Below, one piece after another: positions 1 through 7,295 of a stretch of DNA of 64,000 bases (its first letter is position 1; each line of letters begins with the position of its first letter). A program made the translations under genes and the position numbers. Origin of the DNA: Abyssibacter profundi. Lineage in GTDB: Bacteria; Pseudomonadota; Gammaproteobacteria; Nevskiales; OUC007. The notes beneath the pieces are model-generated. The model was not told where the DNA came from. It did not search any database and worked only from the letters and a program-made list of their open reading frames with translations. Location: assembly GCF_003151135.1 (NCBI RefSeq), contig NZ_QEQK01000001.1:292829-356828 (forward strand), given 5' to 3'.

Positions 1-1
1 G

Positions 2-832
2 CTGTTGCATGCGCTTGCGGCGGCCCTGGGCTGGCTGCTGTGGTGGATTCCCAATCGTCGGCGCGAAGTGGTGCTCACCAATCTGCGTCACTGCTTCCCC
101 GAGCTACCCAAGCCCGCGCTGCATCGCCGCGCCCGACGGTCGCTGGGCCATGAGCTGAAAACCCTGTTCGAGTCGCCGGTGATCTGGATGGGCAGCGAAC
201 GCCGCCTGCAGCGCCTGATGCGTGAAATGCGGGGTCTGGAGCATCTCGACGCCGCACTGGCAGCTGGTCGGGGTGTTCTGTTGCTCACACCTCATCTCGG
301 CAGCTTTGAGGTGCCGGCGCTCATGCTGTCGCGCCAGCACAGCATGGTTGGCCTCTACAAGCCCCAGCCCGGCAGCCTCAATCGCCTCTCTATCGAGGGC
401 CGCACCCGCTTCGGCGCGCGCATGGTGCCAACGGAAGGCAGCGTGACGGTCCGGGCCCTGCTGCCGCAGCTACGCGACAACGGAATTGCCTACTTTTTGC
501 CAGACCAAGACCCGCCTGCCGGCCGCGGCGTGTACGCACCGCTCTTCGGCATTCCCGCTCATACACCCAAGCTCGTCGCCAGACTGGTGCAGTCGACCGG
601 CGCACGGGTGGTGTTTTATGTCGGCGAGCGCCTGCCGTGGGGCCGTGGCTATGTGACGCACTTCTGTCCGGCACCCGAGGGCATCGACGACCGGGATATT
701 CAGCGCGCGACGCAAGCCCTCAATGCTGGAGTCGAAGCCTGTATCCGCCGCTGCCCGGACCAGTACTGGTGGGGCTACAAGCGGTTTCGGCGCCGGCCGC
801 CAGGCGCAGCGGCGTTTTATCGCACCCCCTGA
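2..832 (+). CDS. LpxL/HtrB-family lipid A acyltransferase, 5' end cut off by the window
   Basis: Late acyltransferase that transfers a fatty acyl chain from acyl-ACP onto lipid A at the inner face of the cytoplasmic membrane. The frame is open to the window edge, so the true start lies upstream and about 20-30 N-terminal residues are missing. A hydrophobic stretch (LAAALGWLLWW) opens the visible part and fits the N-terminal anchor. The catalytic HX4(D/E) signature is seen as HLGSFE, and the later DQDP segment is typical of the family. Lauroyl and myristoyl transferase types cannot be separated from sequence alone, so no symbol is given. The convergent YceK-like gene starts only 14 bases past the stop. 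Confidence 0.9.
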   Translation: MLHALAAALGWLLWWIPNRRREVVLTNLRHCFPELPKPALHRRARRSLGHELKTLFESPVIWMGSERRLQRLMREMRGLEHLDAALAAGRGVLLLTPHLGSFEVPALMLSRQHSMVGLYKPQPGSLNRLSIEGRTRFGARMVPTEGSVTVRALLPQLRDNGIAYFLPDQDPPAGRGVYAPLFGIPAHTPKLVARLVQSTGARVVFYVGERLPWGRGYVTHFCPAPEGIDDRDIQRATQALNAGVEACIRRCPDQYWWGYKRFRRRPPGAAAFYRTP

Positions 833-846
833 CTCCGCCGGCCGGG

Positions 847-1194
847 TTAATCGGCAGAGTCGCCCCAGCGTAGCGCAAGCGCGTGCGGCACGGTCACGGG
901 CAACAGCAGGGTATCTGCAAGCGCGCTAGGCACGAGGTCCAGCAGGGCCTGCTCCCGGTCGCCGGCGTGTATCACCGGCATCAACGGGAACGGATAGTGG
1001 GGCGGCATCACACCCGACTCTGCCAGCCGATCCAGTGTTGGGCCGTCTGCGCTCAGAACCGCCGCATTCAGCCGGGTACCCGAGTAGACCTTGGGGGCGG
1101 CTGGCGGCCCATAGCGCAGCGTGTTGTGGGTCGCGCAGCCGGACAGGCTCAGCAGGCAACTCGCCGCCAACAAGACGAGCAGCCCGGCCCTCAT
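847..1194 (-). CDS. YceK/YidQ-like (DUF1375) lipoprotein
   Basis: Small lipoprotein of unknown function, 115 residues. The start at 1194 gives a clean lipoprotein signal peptide ending in the lipobox LSGC; a start further upstream would bury the signal. The C-terminal segment ALADTLLLPVTV matches the conserved end of the YceK family. Its ATG overlaps the stop of the SRPBCC gene (ATGA), so the two genes are probably co-transcribed and translationally coupled. Confidence 0.75.
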   Translation of the reverse strand: MRAGLLVLLAASCLLSLSGCATHNTLRYGPPAAPKVYSGTRLNAAVLSADGPTLDRLAESGVMPPHYPFPLMPVIHAGDREQALLDLVPSALADTLLLPVTVPHALALRWGDSAD

Positions 1195-1640
1195 GGGCGA
1201 ACCGCCTCGCCGGTTTCCGCGTAGCGCTTGAAATCGAGTAAATAGGAGCGCGTCTGCTTGCGAAACGCCCAGGGCATGAGCCACCCCATGCAGCGCATGG
1301 GCAGGCTTGAGAATCGAAACTCGCAGTCAGACTCCCAGCGCGTCTGTCCGGCCTGCTCGATCAATCGATTGACCTGCCTGTTCCAGACGCCATCGGCCTC
1401 ATAGGTTGCGATCCACCCCGCCGGCCAGTCGGTTGATTCCATCGTCTCCAGCATGCTGAGCTCTCGCTTGCCCATCTGGTAGGCGAGCATGGCTGTCGAA
1501 CCTGGCGCGCCGGGCTCCCCCTGCTGCGGCGTAATGGACACAAAGCCCTTCTGCCAATGCGGCAGCGCATCTGGGTCCTGCAATAGCTGTGCGACCCGGT
1601 CACGCGGCTGATCGATCACGACAGAAACGCTGTAATGCAT
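1191..1640 (-). CDS. SRPBCC/polyketide-cyclase-like protein
   Basis: 149-residue protein with the START-like fold pattern: an N-terminal strand (HYSVSVVIDQPRDRVAQLL), a central region with WQKGFVSI, and a long C-terminal helix ending YLLDFKRYAE. Members of this superfamily bind hydrophobic ligands in a deep pocket; the ligand here cannot be read. A Shine-Dalgarno-like GGGGAG lies 7 bases before the ATG. First gene of a two-gene unit with the YceK-like lipoprotein. No catalytic residues can be assigned. Confidence 0.7.
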   Translation of the reverse strand: MHYSVSVVIDQPRDRVAQLLQDPDALPHWQKGFVSITPQQGEPGAPGSTAMLAYQMGKRELSMLETMESTDWPAGWIATYEADGVWNRQVNRLIEQAGQTRWESDCEFRFSSLPMRCMGWLMPWAFRKQTRSYLLDFKRYAETGEAVRP

Positions 1641-1659
1641 GGCAGGCTCCCCGGCGCAT

Positions 1660-1712
1660 TAGGGTTGATTCCCACCACCAAGCTAGCGCCGGAAATTCAG
1701 CCAGGCAAGGCG
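1660..1712 (+). repeat. Decayed copy of the inverted-repeat (MITE-like) element
   Basis: In this divergent intergenic stretch TAGGG is followed by CACCACCAAG (1673-1682) and then by the 13-mer GCCAGGCAAGGCG (1700-1712). In the element at 50736-51005 the same three blocks occur in the same order, and the spacing between the second and third blocks is identical (27 bases between block starts). The first spacer is 9 bases shorter here. No right-hand repeat is visible, so this would be a 5' remnant. Confidence 0.4.
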
Positions 1713-1773
1713 GCATCGAATGCCTGGGGATTTCTTGGGGCCTCGCCAGTTCACGTCGGCATGTGATTCCGGC

Positions 1774-2736
1774 ATGCTCGTGGCCATGCCCTCCGCGACG
1801 CCCCGCTGGCCGCTCTGCGCACTTGTTCTCGGCACGCTCTGCATCGGCCTGGCTCCTATTTTCGTCCGGCTCACCGATGTTGGCCCGACGGCCGCCGCAT
1901 TCTGGCGGTTGGCGCTGGCCAGTCCGCTCCTGCTGCTGGCCTGGTCATTCCGGCGCGAGCGCCCAAGCTGGCGCCTGCTGTGGCCGGGCCTGCTCTTTGC
2001 GGGTGATCTGGCGGTGTGGCATCAGGCCATTCATCTGACCAGCGTGGCCAACGCCACCTTGCTGGCGAATCTACAACCGGCACTGGTCGCGGTGATCTCG
2101 GTGATCTGGCTGGGCGTGCGCCTGTCGCGTGGTTTTGTCGCGGGGCTAAGCCTGGCCATGGCGGGTGCCACCGTGCTGCTGGCCGATAGTCTGAGCGTGT
2201 CACTGCAGCAGCTTGGCGGCGACCTACTGGGCGTGCTCACGGCCTGCTTTTATGCCGGATACATTCTGACCGTGGCCGCAGCGCGTGAACGCCACTCGGT
2301 GATCAGTGTCATGGCCGCAGCCACCGTCGTCGGCGCCGTGCTACTCGCGCCGCTGGCCTGGCTGAGCGGCGAGACTCTCTGGCCGCAGACGCGCGAGGAC
2401 TGGGCCGTGCTGCTGGGGCTGGCGTTCGTCAGTCATGTCTGTGGCCAGGGCCTGATCGCCTGGTCGCTACGTCACCTCAGCACCCAGTTCTCGTCGGTGA
2501 GCCTGCTCATTCAGCCGGTTGCGGCTGCCCTGTTCGCCTGGATGCTGCTCACCGAGCCATTCGGCCTGTGGCAGGCCCTGGGTGGGGGGCTGGTCCTGGC
2601 CGGCATCGTGATCTGCCGGCAGAACACGCCCGGCGTTACCCGCCCGCCGACACCCGAGTCAGGTTCAGGCGCACCTGCACATCCACCTGAAGCCCCACGG
2701 TGCTGCCATCAGACCACTCACCCTCGCCGACGTTGA
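1774..2736 (+). CDS. EamA/DMT-superfamily transporter
   Basis: About 320-residue integral membrane protein with ten predicted hydrophobic segments in two EamA repeats, the drug/metabolite exporter architecture. The start is placed at 1774 (MLVAMPS); 1786 is equally possible, and the open frame reaches 1720 without membrane character. The last transmembrane helix ends near GIVICRQ. After it, about 38 hydrophilic residues overlap the 3' end of the convergent yceI gene by 101 bases, which is unusual for a tail with no obvious function. The substrate is unknown. Confidence 0.85.
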   Translation: MLVAMPSATPRWPLCALVLGTLCIGLAPIFVRLTDVGPTAAAFWRLALASPLLLLAWSFRRERPSWRLLWPGLLFAGDLAVWHQAIHLTSVANATLLANLQPALVAVISVIWLGVRLSRGFVAGLSLAMAGATVLLADSLSVSLQQLGGDLLGVLTACFYAGYILTVAAARERHSVISVMAAATVVGAVLLAPLAWLSGETLWPQTREDWAVLLGLAFVSHVCGQGLIAWSLRHLSTQFSSVSLLIQPVAAALFAWMLLTEPFGLWQALGGGLVLAGIVICRQNTPGVTRPPTPESGSGAPAHPPEAPRCCHQTTHPRRR

Positions 2737-3196
2737 ACGCGGTGCGGGTCAGGGTGACATCGCCTCGCATCGTCGCGGTGTTGCCATCGATGATCCAGCG
2801 AAAGGGCAGCTCGATTGACCGCCCGACGCCCTTGATGGTCAGCATGCCGGTGGCTTGGTAGCGCTCATCACCCAGCGCCTCGAAGCGCTCGGTGACAAAG
2901 CGGGCCTCCGGAAAACGCTTGAACCAGAACCAGTCCTTGCCGGCGACGGTGGAATCGCGGTCCTGACTGTTAGAGTCGAAGGAGGTCACGTCCACCGTCA
3001 CGTCGAACAGCGCCTCATCCAGCGCAGCCGGGTCGAAGCGCATGGTGGCCTCGAAGCGCTGGAACTCACCAGAGAACTTGGCGCCCGACTGCGTGGCCTC
3101 AAAGCCCAGCCGGCTGTTGGCATGGTCGATCGACCACTCGCTGGCCTGGGCCACGCCGGCCCACAGGACCAGCAACAAGGTGACGAGCCGCCGCAT
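2636..3196 (-). CDS. yceI: YceI-family periplasmic lipocalin-like protein
   Basis: 186-residue exported protein with signal peptide MRRLVTLLLVLWAGVAQA and the YceI fold markers WSIDHANSRLGFEA, DFNVGEGEW-like and strand-rich C-terminal region. YceI proteins bind isoprenoid-type lipids in a barrel. The start overlaps the stop of the cytochrome b561 gene by one base (TAATG), and a second YceI paralogue lies just upstream. The YceI-b561-YceI grouping is a common bacterial arrangement suggesting a shared role in periplasmic lipid/quinone or acid/redox stress. The 3' end overlaps the EamA gene. Confidence 0.88.
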   Translation of the reverse strand: MRRLVTLLLVLWAGVAQASEWSIDHANSRLGFEATQSGAKFSGEFQRFEATMRFDPAALDEALFDVTVDVTSFDSNSQDRDSTVAGKDWFWFKRFPEARFVTERFEALGDERYQATGMLTIKGVGRSIELPFRWIIDGNTATMRGDVTLTRTAFNVGEGEWSDGSTVGLQVDVQVRLNLTRVSAGG

Positions 3197-3768
3197 TAGA
3201 TCTCTCCGTCGGAACCGCGCAGCCGAACACCCGGCAACATGCGTCGCAGCACATCATCCCGCAGCACGAAGTGATGCTTAAGCGCTGCAGCTACGTGCAG
3301 CACCAACACGCCGACGATGGTCCAGGCCAACACGCCATGCACATCGCTGGCCAGCGACTTGAGATCGTCATCCGGCCCCACAATCGCCGGCACTTCGAAC
3401 CAGCCGAATACGCTGAGCGGGAAGTTCGCCGCCGAGTTAATCACCCAGCCGGAGAGCGGCATGGCCAGTAACAGCACATAAAGCCCGTAGTGGGTGACAT
3501 GCGCCGCCCCGCGCTCCCAGGCCTTGAGGCCACCGGGCAGCGCAGGGGCCGGGTTGGTCAGCCGCCACAGCAACCGCAGCGTCATGGCGGCAAGCACCAA
3601 CATGCCCAGCGACTTATGCACCCAGAACAAGTCCACTTTGAGCTTGCTGTAACCCAGGCTTTCCGCCCACCAGCCCAGACCCAGCATGACCAGCACTGCG
3701 GCCGCGATACTCCAGTGCAGCAACTGCGCTGCGGCACCCCATCGCTGTCGCGTATTGCGAATCTGCAT
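3196..3768 (-). CDS. Cytochrome b561 (CybB-type)
   Basis: 190-residue four-helix membrane diheme cytochrome. Candidate haem ligands are His18 (LLHWS), His51 (WVHKS), His144 (DVHGV) and His158 (LVLHVA), the usual spacing for prokaryotic b561. It should pass electrons between the quinone pool and a periplasmic acceptor. A GGAGG precedes the ATG by 5 bases. It sits between two yceI genes on the same strand with a one-base overlap downstream, so a three-gene operon is likely. Confidence 0.9.
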   Translation of the reverse strand: MQIRNTRQRWGAAAQLLHWSIAAAVLVMLGLGWWAESLGYSKLKVDLFWVHKSLGMLVLAAMTLRLLWRLTNPAPALPGGLKAWERGAAHVTHYGLYVLLLAMPLSGWVINSAANFPLSVFGWFEVPAIVGPDDDLKSLASDVHGVLAWTIVGVLVLHVAAALKHHFVLRDDVLRRMLPGVRLRGSDGEI

Positions 3769-3797
3769 GCCTGCCTCCGGCGGGTCGCTGCGCAGCC

Positions 3798-4376
3798 TTA
3801 CTTGGCCGGCTTGGTCAGCTCTGTGGTGATCTCCAGCGTGATTTCATCGCTGACGGCGGGCACATATTTGTCCAGACCCCACTGGCTACGCTTGAGCGTG
3901 CCGCTGGCGTCAAAGCCCATGACGTACTTGTCGGCGAAGGGATGCTTGCCCTGCTTGTTCAGCGTGGCATCGAGCGTGACCGGGTGCGTCTGGCCATGCA
4001 GGGTCAGATCACCCACCACCTTGAAGCTGTTGTCGCCCGTCTTGGTGATGGCCGTGGAGATGAACTTGCCGGTGGGATACTGCTTGGCGTTAAAAAAGTC
4101 CTCGCTCATCAGGTGCTTGAAGAACTCACCATGACCGGGATCAATGTCCACGACCCGGAAGTCCAGCTGCACGATTGACTGCGTCAGGTCGCTCTCGTCG
4201 ATGGCCACGCCACCCGTGAAATCGGTCAGGCGGGCCGAGGGATTGGAAAAGCCGAGATGGTTCCAGCCGAAGCTGACGACGGTGTGGGACTGGTCAAAGC
4301 TATACTTGACCGGTGCGGCGCTTGCCGTGCCGACCATGAGCAGGCTAGCCGCTGCGAGTGTGAGTAAACGGGCCAT
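3798..4376 (-). CDS. yceI: YceI-family periplasmic protein, second paralogue
   Basis: 192-residue exported protein with signal peptide ending GTASAA and the YceI markers YSFDQSHTVVSFGWNHLGFS and MGFDASGTLKRSQWGL. It is clearly diverged from the paralogue at 2636-3196, so this is not a recent duplication. AAGGAG lies 6 bases before the ATG. First gene of the likely yceI-cybB-yceI operon; the region to mtgA (4377-4501) must hold both divergent promoters. Confidence 0.9.
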   Translation of the reverse strand: MARLLTLAAASLLMVGTASAAPVKYSFDQSHTVVSFGWNHLGFSNPSARLTDFTGGVAIDESDLTQSIVQLDFRVVDIDPGHGEFFKHLMSEDFFNAKQYPTGKFISTAITKTGDNSFKVVGDLTLHGQTHPVTLDATLNKQGKHPFADKYVMGFDASGTLKRSQWGLDKYVPAVSDEITLEITTELTKPAK

Positions 4377-4501
4377 GTAACGCTCCTTGTAGGAATGACC
4401 CAGGCAAGGTAACCAAGCCCCCTTGAGAATAAAAGCGAAGCTTTCAGCGTGTTCACTTCAAAATCGATGAACTGTCACCCCAGCCGCACGGAGGTCGTCT
4501 G

Positions 4502-5482
4502 ATGCCGGACAAGCCGCGCCGCATCGCCCCCAGCCTGGATGACGACGGCGAGTTTCGCCCGCTGCCACCCGGGCGCGCCGAGCGACTGCTCGCGCCGGTG
4601 GCCGACCCCGTCGACAGCCTGGCCGAGCCCCCCTCGTCGCCTCCACCGGCCAGTTCGACGCCCCCGCAGGACGATGACCCCATTAACGACCTGACCACGG
4701 AGATGACGCCACCGCGCCAGCCCGCCCAGACACCGACGACACCGACCCGCGGCACGGCAGCGCCCAGGATGCGCACCCTGCCACCGGCCCAGCCGGCGCG
4801 GGCCATTTACAAGGTGAAGCGCACGGTCCCGGCACCGATCCGCTGGCTGGGCTGGAGCGTGTTGGCCCTGGTACTGGCCAGCCTGGCGCTGATCGCCCCT
4901 TGGGCGGTGATCAACCCGCCAACCTCGGCCTTCATGGTCCAGGACGCCCTGGCCAACGAGCGCCCGGTCACCCAGCAATGGGTCGATGCCGATGCCATCG
5001 CCGACACCGCCTTCGCCGCGGTCATCGCTGCTGAAGATCAGCGATTCCGCCAACATTTCGGGTTCGACGTGGAGTCCATGCGCAAGGCCTGGGAGGCGCA
5101 TCAACGCGGCGAGGCCCTACGCGGGGCCAGCACCATTACCCAGCAAACCGTGAAGAATCTCTGGCTGACTCCGCATCGCAGTGTCGTCCGCAAGGCGATC
5201 GAGGCCTGGCTGACCGTGGTCGCCGAATTGGTCTGGACCAAGGAGCGCACGCTGACGCTGTATCTGAATCTCGCCCAGTTTGGCGATGGCCTGTATGGCA
5301 TTGAGGCTGCGGCGCAGCACTACTTCGGCAAACCGGCCTCGCAGCTCAGTCGCAGCGATGCCGCCTGGCTGGCCGTGCTACTGCCCGCCCCCACCCGTTA
5401 CCGCATCGATCCGCCAACGGATTACACGCGCGGCCAGCAGGCCTGGATTCTGAGCCAGATGGCCCCCACGGTCGGTCGCTAG
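4502..5482 (+). CDS. mtgA: Monofunctional peptidoglycan glycosyltransferase
   Basis: Polymerises lipid II into glycan strands at the outer face of the inner membrane. The GT51 domain is clear: the catalytic Glu178 in AAEDQRF, GASTITQQ (208-215), and the KxRT-like KERTLTLYLNLAQFG region. One membrane helix spans about 113-135. At 326 residues it is about 80-90 longer than typical MtgA because of a proline- and acid-rich cytoplasmic N-terminal extension (1-108). GGAGG precedes the ATG by 7 bases, supporting this start and so the extension. Confidence 0.92.
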   Translation: MPDKPRRIAPSLDDDGEFRPLPPGRAERLLAPVADPVDSLAEPPSSPPPASSTPPQDDDPINDLTTEMTPPRQPAQTPTTPTRGTAAPRMRTLPPAQPARAIYKVKRTVPAPIRWLGWSVLALVLASLALIAPWAVINPPTSAFMVQDALANERPVTQQWVDADAIADTAFAAVIAAEDQRFRQHFGFDVESMRKAWEAHQRGEALRGASTITQQTVKNLWLTPHRSVVRKAIEAWLTVVAELVWTKERTLTLYLNLAQFGDGLYGIEAAAQHYFGKPASQLSRSDAAWLAVLLPAPTRYRIDPPTDYTRGQQAWILSQMAPTVGR

Positions 5483-5505
5483 ACCCGCACTTTTCGACAC
5501 ATCGC

Positions 5506-6354
5506 ATGGAGTTCGAACCCCGTCGCCTGCCGGGTCACCCCCGCGACATTCGCAATCGCTGGCTGCGCACGGCCTGGTCGCTCATCCGCCGCAAGCTGCT
5601 GACGGCCGTGATTGGCTGCCTGCTCTATGGTGCCGCCATCGAACTCATCGACCATCACGGCACCCCAGCGCTGGATGACCCCTGGGGCCTGATCACCTGG
5701 CTGACGATGGTGCTGGCGATCTGCGCCACCGCGCCGTGGTTCATGGCGGCCATCATGGGCGTGGCCTACGCTGCGGATCACAGCCGCAATGCCTTTGCGC
5801 TGTGGCGCGACCTGTTCCTGGGGTCGTCACGTCGCCTCATCGGCCCGCTATCACTGCGGACCATGCTGATCTACGGCGGCGTGCTCTGCGGTGCGCAGGT
5901 GGCCCTGCTGGCGCTCACCGAGTGGCTGCTGGTGCCCGCCGAGCCGGAGCAGTCACCACCCGTGCTCTGGGAGCCGTCTGGCCCCATTGCCTGGCTGCTC
6001 ATCGGCTGCGCCGAGCATGTCTGGTATGCGGTACTGGCGTCGCCGCTCGCGGTGGCCCTGGCCGAGTTGTTCGCCATTCCTGTGCTGATGCGCACCGAGT
6101 CCGACCGGGTGCAGGCGATCAGGCTGTCGGCCCTGGGCGTGCAGCGCAATCTCGGGCCCATCCGCCGCTGTTATGTGGGCCTGCCCCTCATGCTGCTGGC
6201 TGCGCTGCTGCCGGGGCCCATCACCATTCTGGGGTTCGGGTTTGCGTCGGTGGTGGTGTACGTCGCGTATCGCGAAATCTACGAGGCCCGGGCAGAGAAC
6301 CTGCCAGAGACCGCGCACAGCGCCGCCTTCGTTCCGGCCGCGCCACCAGGCTAG
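5506..6354 (+). CDS. Multi-pass membrane protein of unknown function
   Basis: 282 residues with about five or six hydrophobic segments (for example 32-50, 62-90, 123-142, 160-190, 225-255) and basic cytoplasmic loops. I do not recognise a named family or catalytic motif. It begins 23 bases after mtgA on the same strand and probably shares its transcript. No clear ribosome binding site precedes the ATG. Confidence 0.7.
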   Translation: MEFEPRRLPGHPRDIRNRWLRTAWSLIRRKLLTAVIGCLLYGAAIELIDHHGTPALDDPWGLITWLTMVLAICATAPWFMAAIMGVAYAADHSRNAFALWRDLFLGSSRRLIGPLSLRTMLIYGGVLCGAQVALLALTEWLLVPAEPEQSPPVLWEPSGPIAWLLIGCAEHVWYAVLASPLAVALAELFAIPVLMRTESDRVQAIRLSALGVQRNLGPIRRCYVGLPLMLLAALLPGPITILGFGFASVVVYVAYREIYEARAENLPETAHSAAFVPAAPPG

Positions 6355-6404
6355 CTGCATCGGGCAGATGGCCGCATGGGCGTGCGAATTTCGCATAGGC
6401 AGTC

Positions 6405-6674
6405 ATGAGACCCGATACCGACCGAGCGCCTCTGTATGCCTGGCGCCAAATCTTCGAAACCTTTGATGCGGTTTGCACCGCAGACTGTCCGGATCAGATG
6501 CTGAGGTCGCTGCCCGCCGATTTGGCGACACCCGTGCGAGCCTTGATCAAGGCCGCGCAGCTTGCGCCAGACACCGAGTCACGCGGGCTGCTCATCCGCA
6601 GATCACCGCCGACGCGGCCAGCCGCCACGCAGGGTCTGCTGCCGCATCAGCCGCGCCTAAGAATCCGCGGCTGA
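6405..6674 (+). pseudogene. Short ORF resembling the lead segment of an ECF-linked Ser/Thr kinase (possible remnant)
   Basis: An 89-codon frame whose middle part (WRQIFETFDAV ... ADLATPVRALI) resembles the short helical segment that precedes the kinase domain in many proteobacterial Ser/Thr kinases paired with SigK-type ECF factors. The kinase domain itself is absent. The frame ends inside the 3' end of the convergent ECF sigma gene. It may be a decayed kinase start, a small unknown gene, or a chance ORF; no ribosome binding site is seen. Confidence 0.25.
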
Positions 6675-7199
6675 GCCTGACCCGGATTCCTTGAGGACCA
6701 CGCGCAACCACGCGCGTGCCTTGATCCAGTCACGGCGTATCGTGCGTTCGGTCAAACCGAGAATCTGCGCGGTCTCGGCATTGGAGAATCCTGCGAAAAA
6801 GCGGCATTCGACCACCCGCGCCAACCGAGGCTCCAGGCTATCCAGCTGGGACAGCGCCTCGTCCAGTTCAACCAGTTCGGCATCTTCATCGACACCGACA
6901 TCGCCCAGGGCGTCCAACGACAGCGCAGGCTGTTTGCCCCCCCGCTTGAGCGCCGTTCGGGCACGGGCTTCGTCGACCAGAACCTGTCGCACGCAGTTGG
7001 CGGCGGCAGCCATGAAATCCTCGACACTGGCCCAGCGATGGTCGGTCGCCAATCGCAGGTAGGCGCTGTGCACCAGTTCGGTGGTCTGGGGATTAGCCGC
7101 CCCCGGCCAGCGCCGTAGCTCCCGGCGTGCGGTGTGCTTGAGCCGGCTGTAACACAGCTCCACCAGCGCATCAGTTTGAATCGCGTGTTCCACGGCCAT
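6657..7199 (-). CDS. ECF-type RNA polymerase sigma factor (SigK-like, TIGR02999 type)
   Basis: 180 residues. Region 2 covers about 8-85 (TTELVHSAYLRLA, then FMAAAANCVRQVLVDEARAR) and region 4 about 115-170 (RVVECRFFAGFSNAETAQILGLTERTIRRDW), which binds the -35 element through the helix-turn-helix. This ECF subgroup usually lacks an anti-sigma gene and is often next to a Ser/Thr kinase with a repeat-rich C-terminus. Here no kinase is adjacent; the only such kinase in the window is about 44 kb away (51714-54107). The gene is 97 bases downstream of the barrel-like gene on the same strand. Confidence 0.88.
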   Translation of the reverse strand: MAVEHAIQTDALVELCYSRLKHTARRELRRWPGAANPQTTELVHSAYLRLATDHRWASVEDFMAAAANCVRQVLVDEARARTALKRGGKQPALSLDALGDVGVDEDAELVELDEALSQLDSLEPRLARVVECRFFAGFSNAETAQILGLTERTIRRDWIKARAWLRVVLKESGSGSAADS

Positions 7200-7295
7200 C
7201 CGTCGCGTTGAACCCCGGGCTCATCCTAGCGTCCCTGCACCCCGACACCGGAACTGGGTCTCATCCTAAGGCCCAGGCCCTGGTCGCTTTGAGCA

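Noticed and set aside
5507-5525. GGAGTTCGAACCCC as the T-arm of a tRNA gene
   Set aside because: It is the coding start of the membrane protein; no acceptor, D or anticodon arms can be drawn around it.
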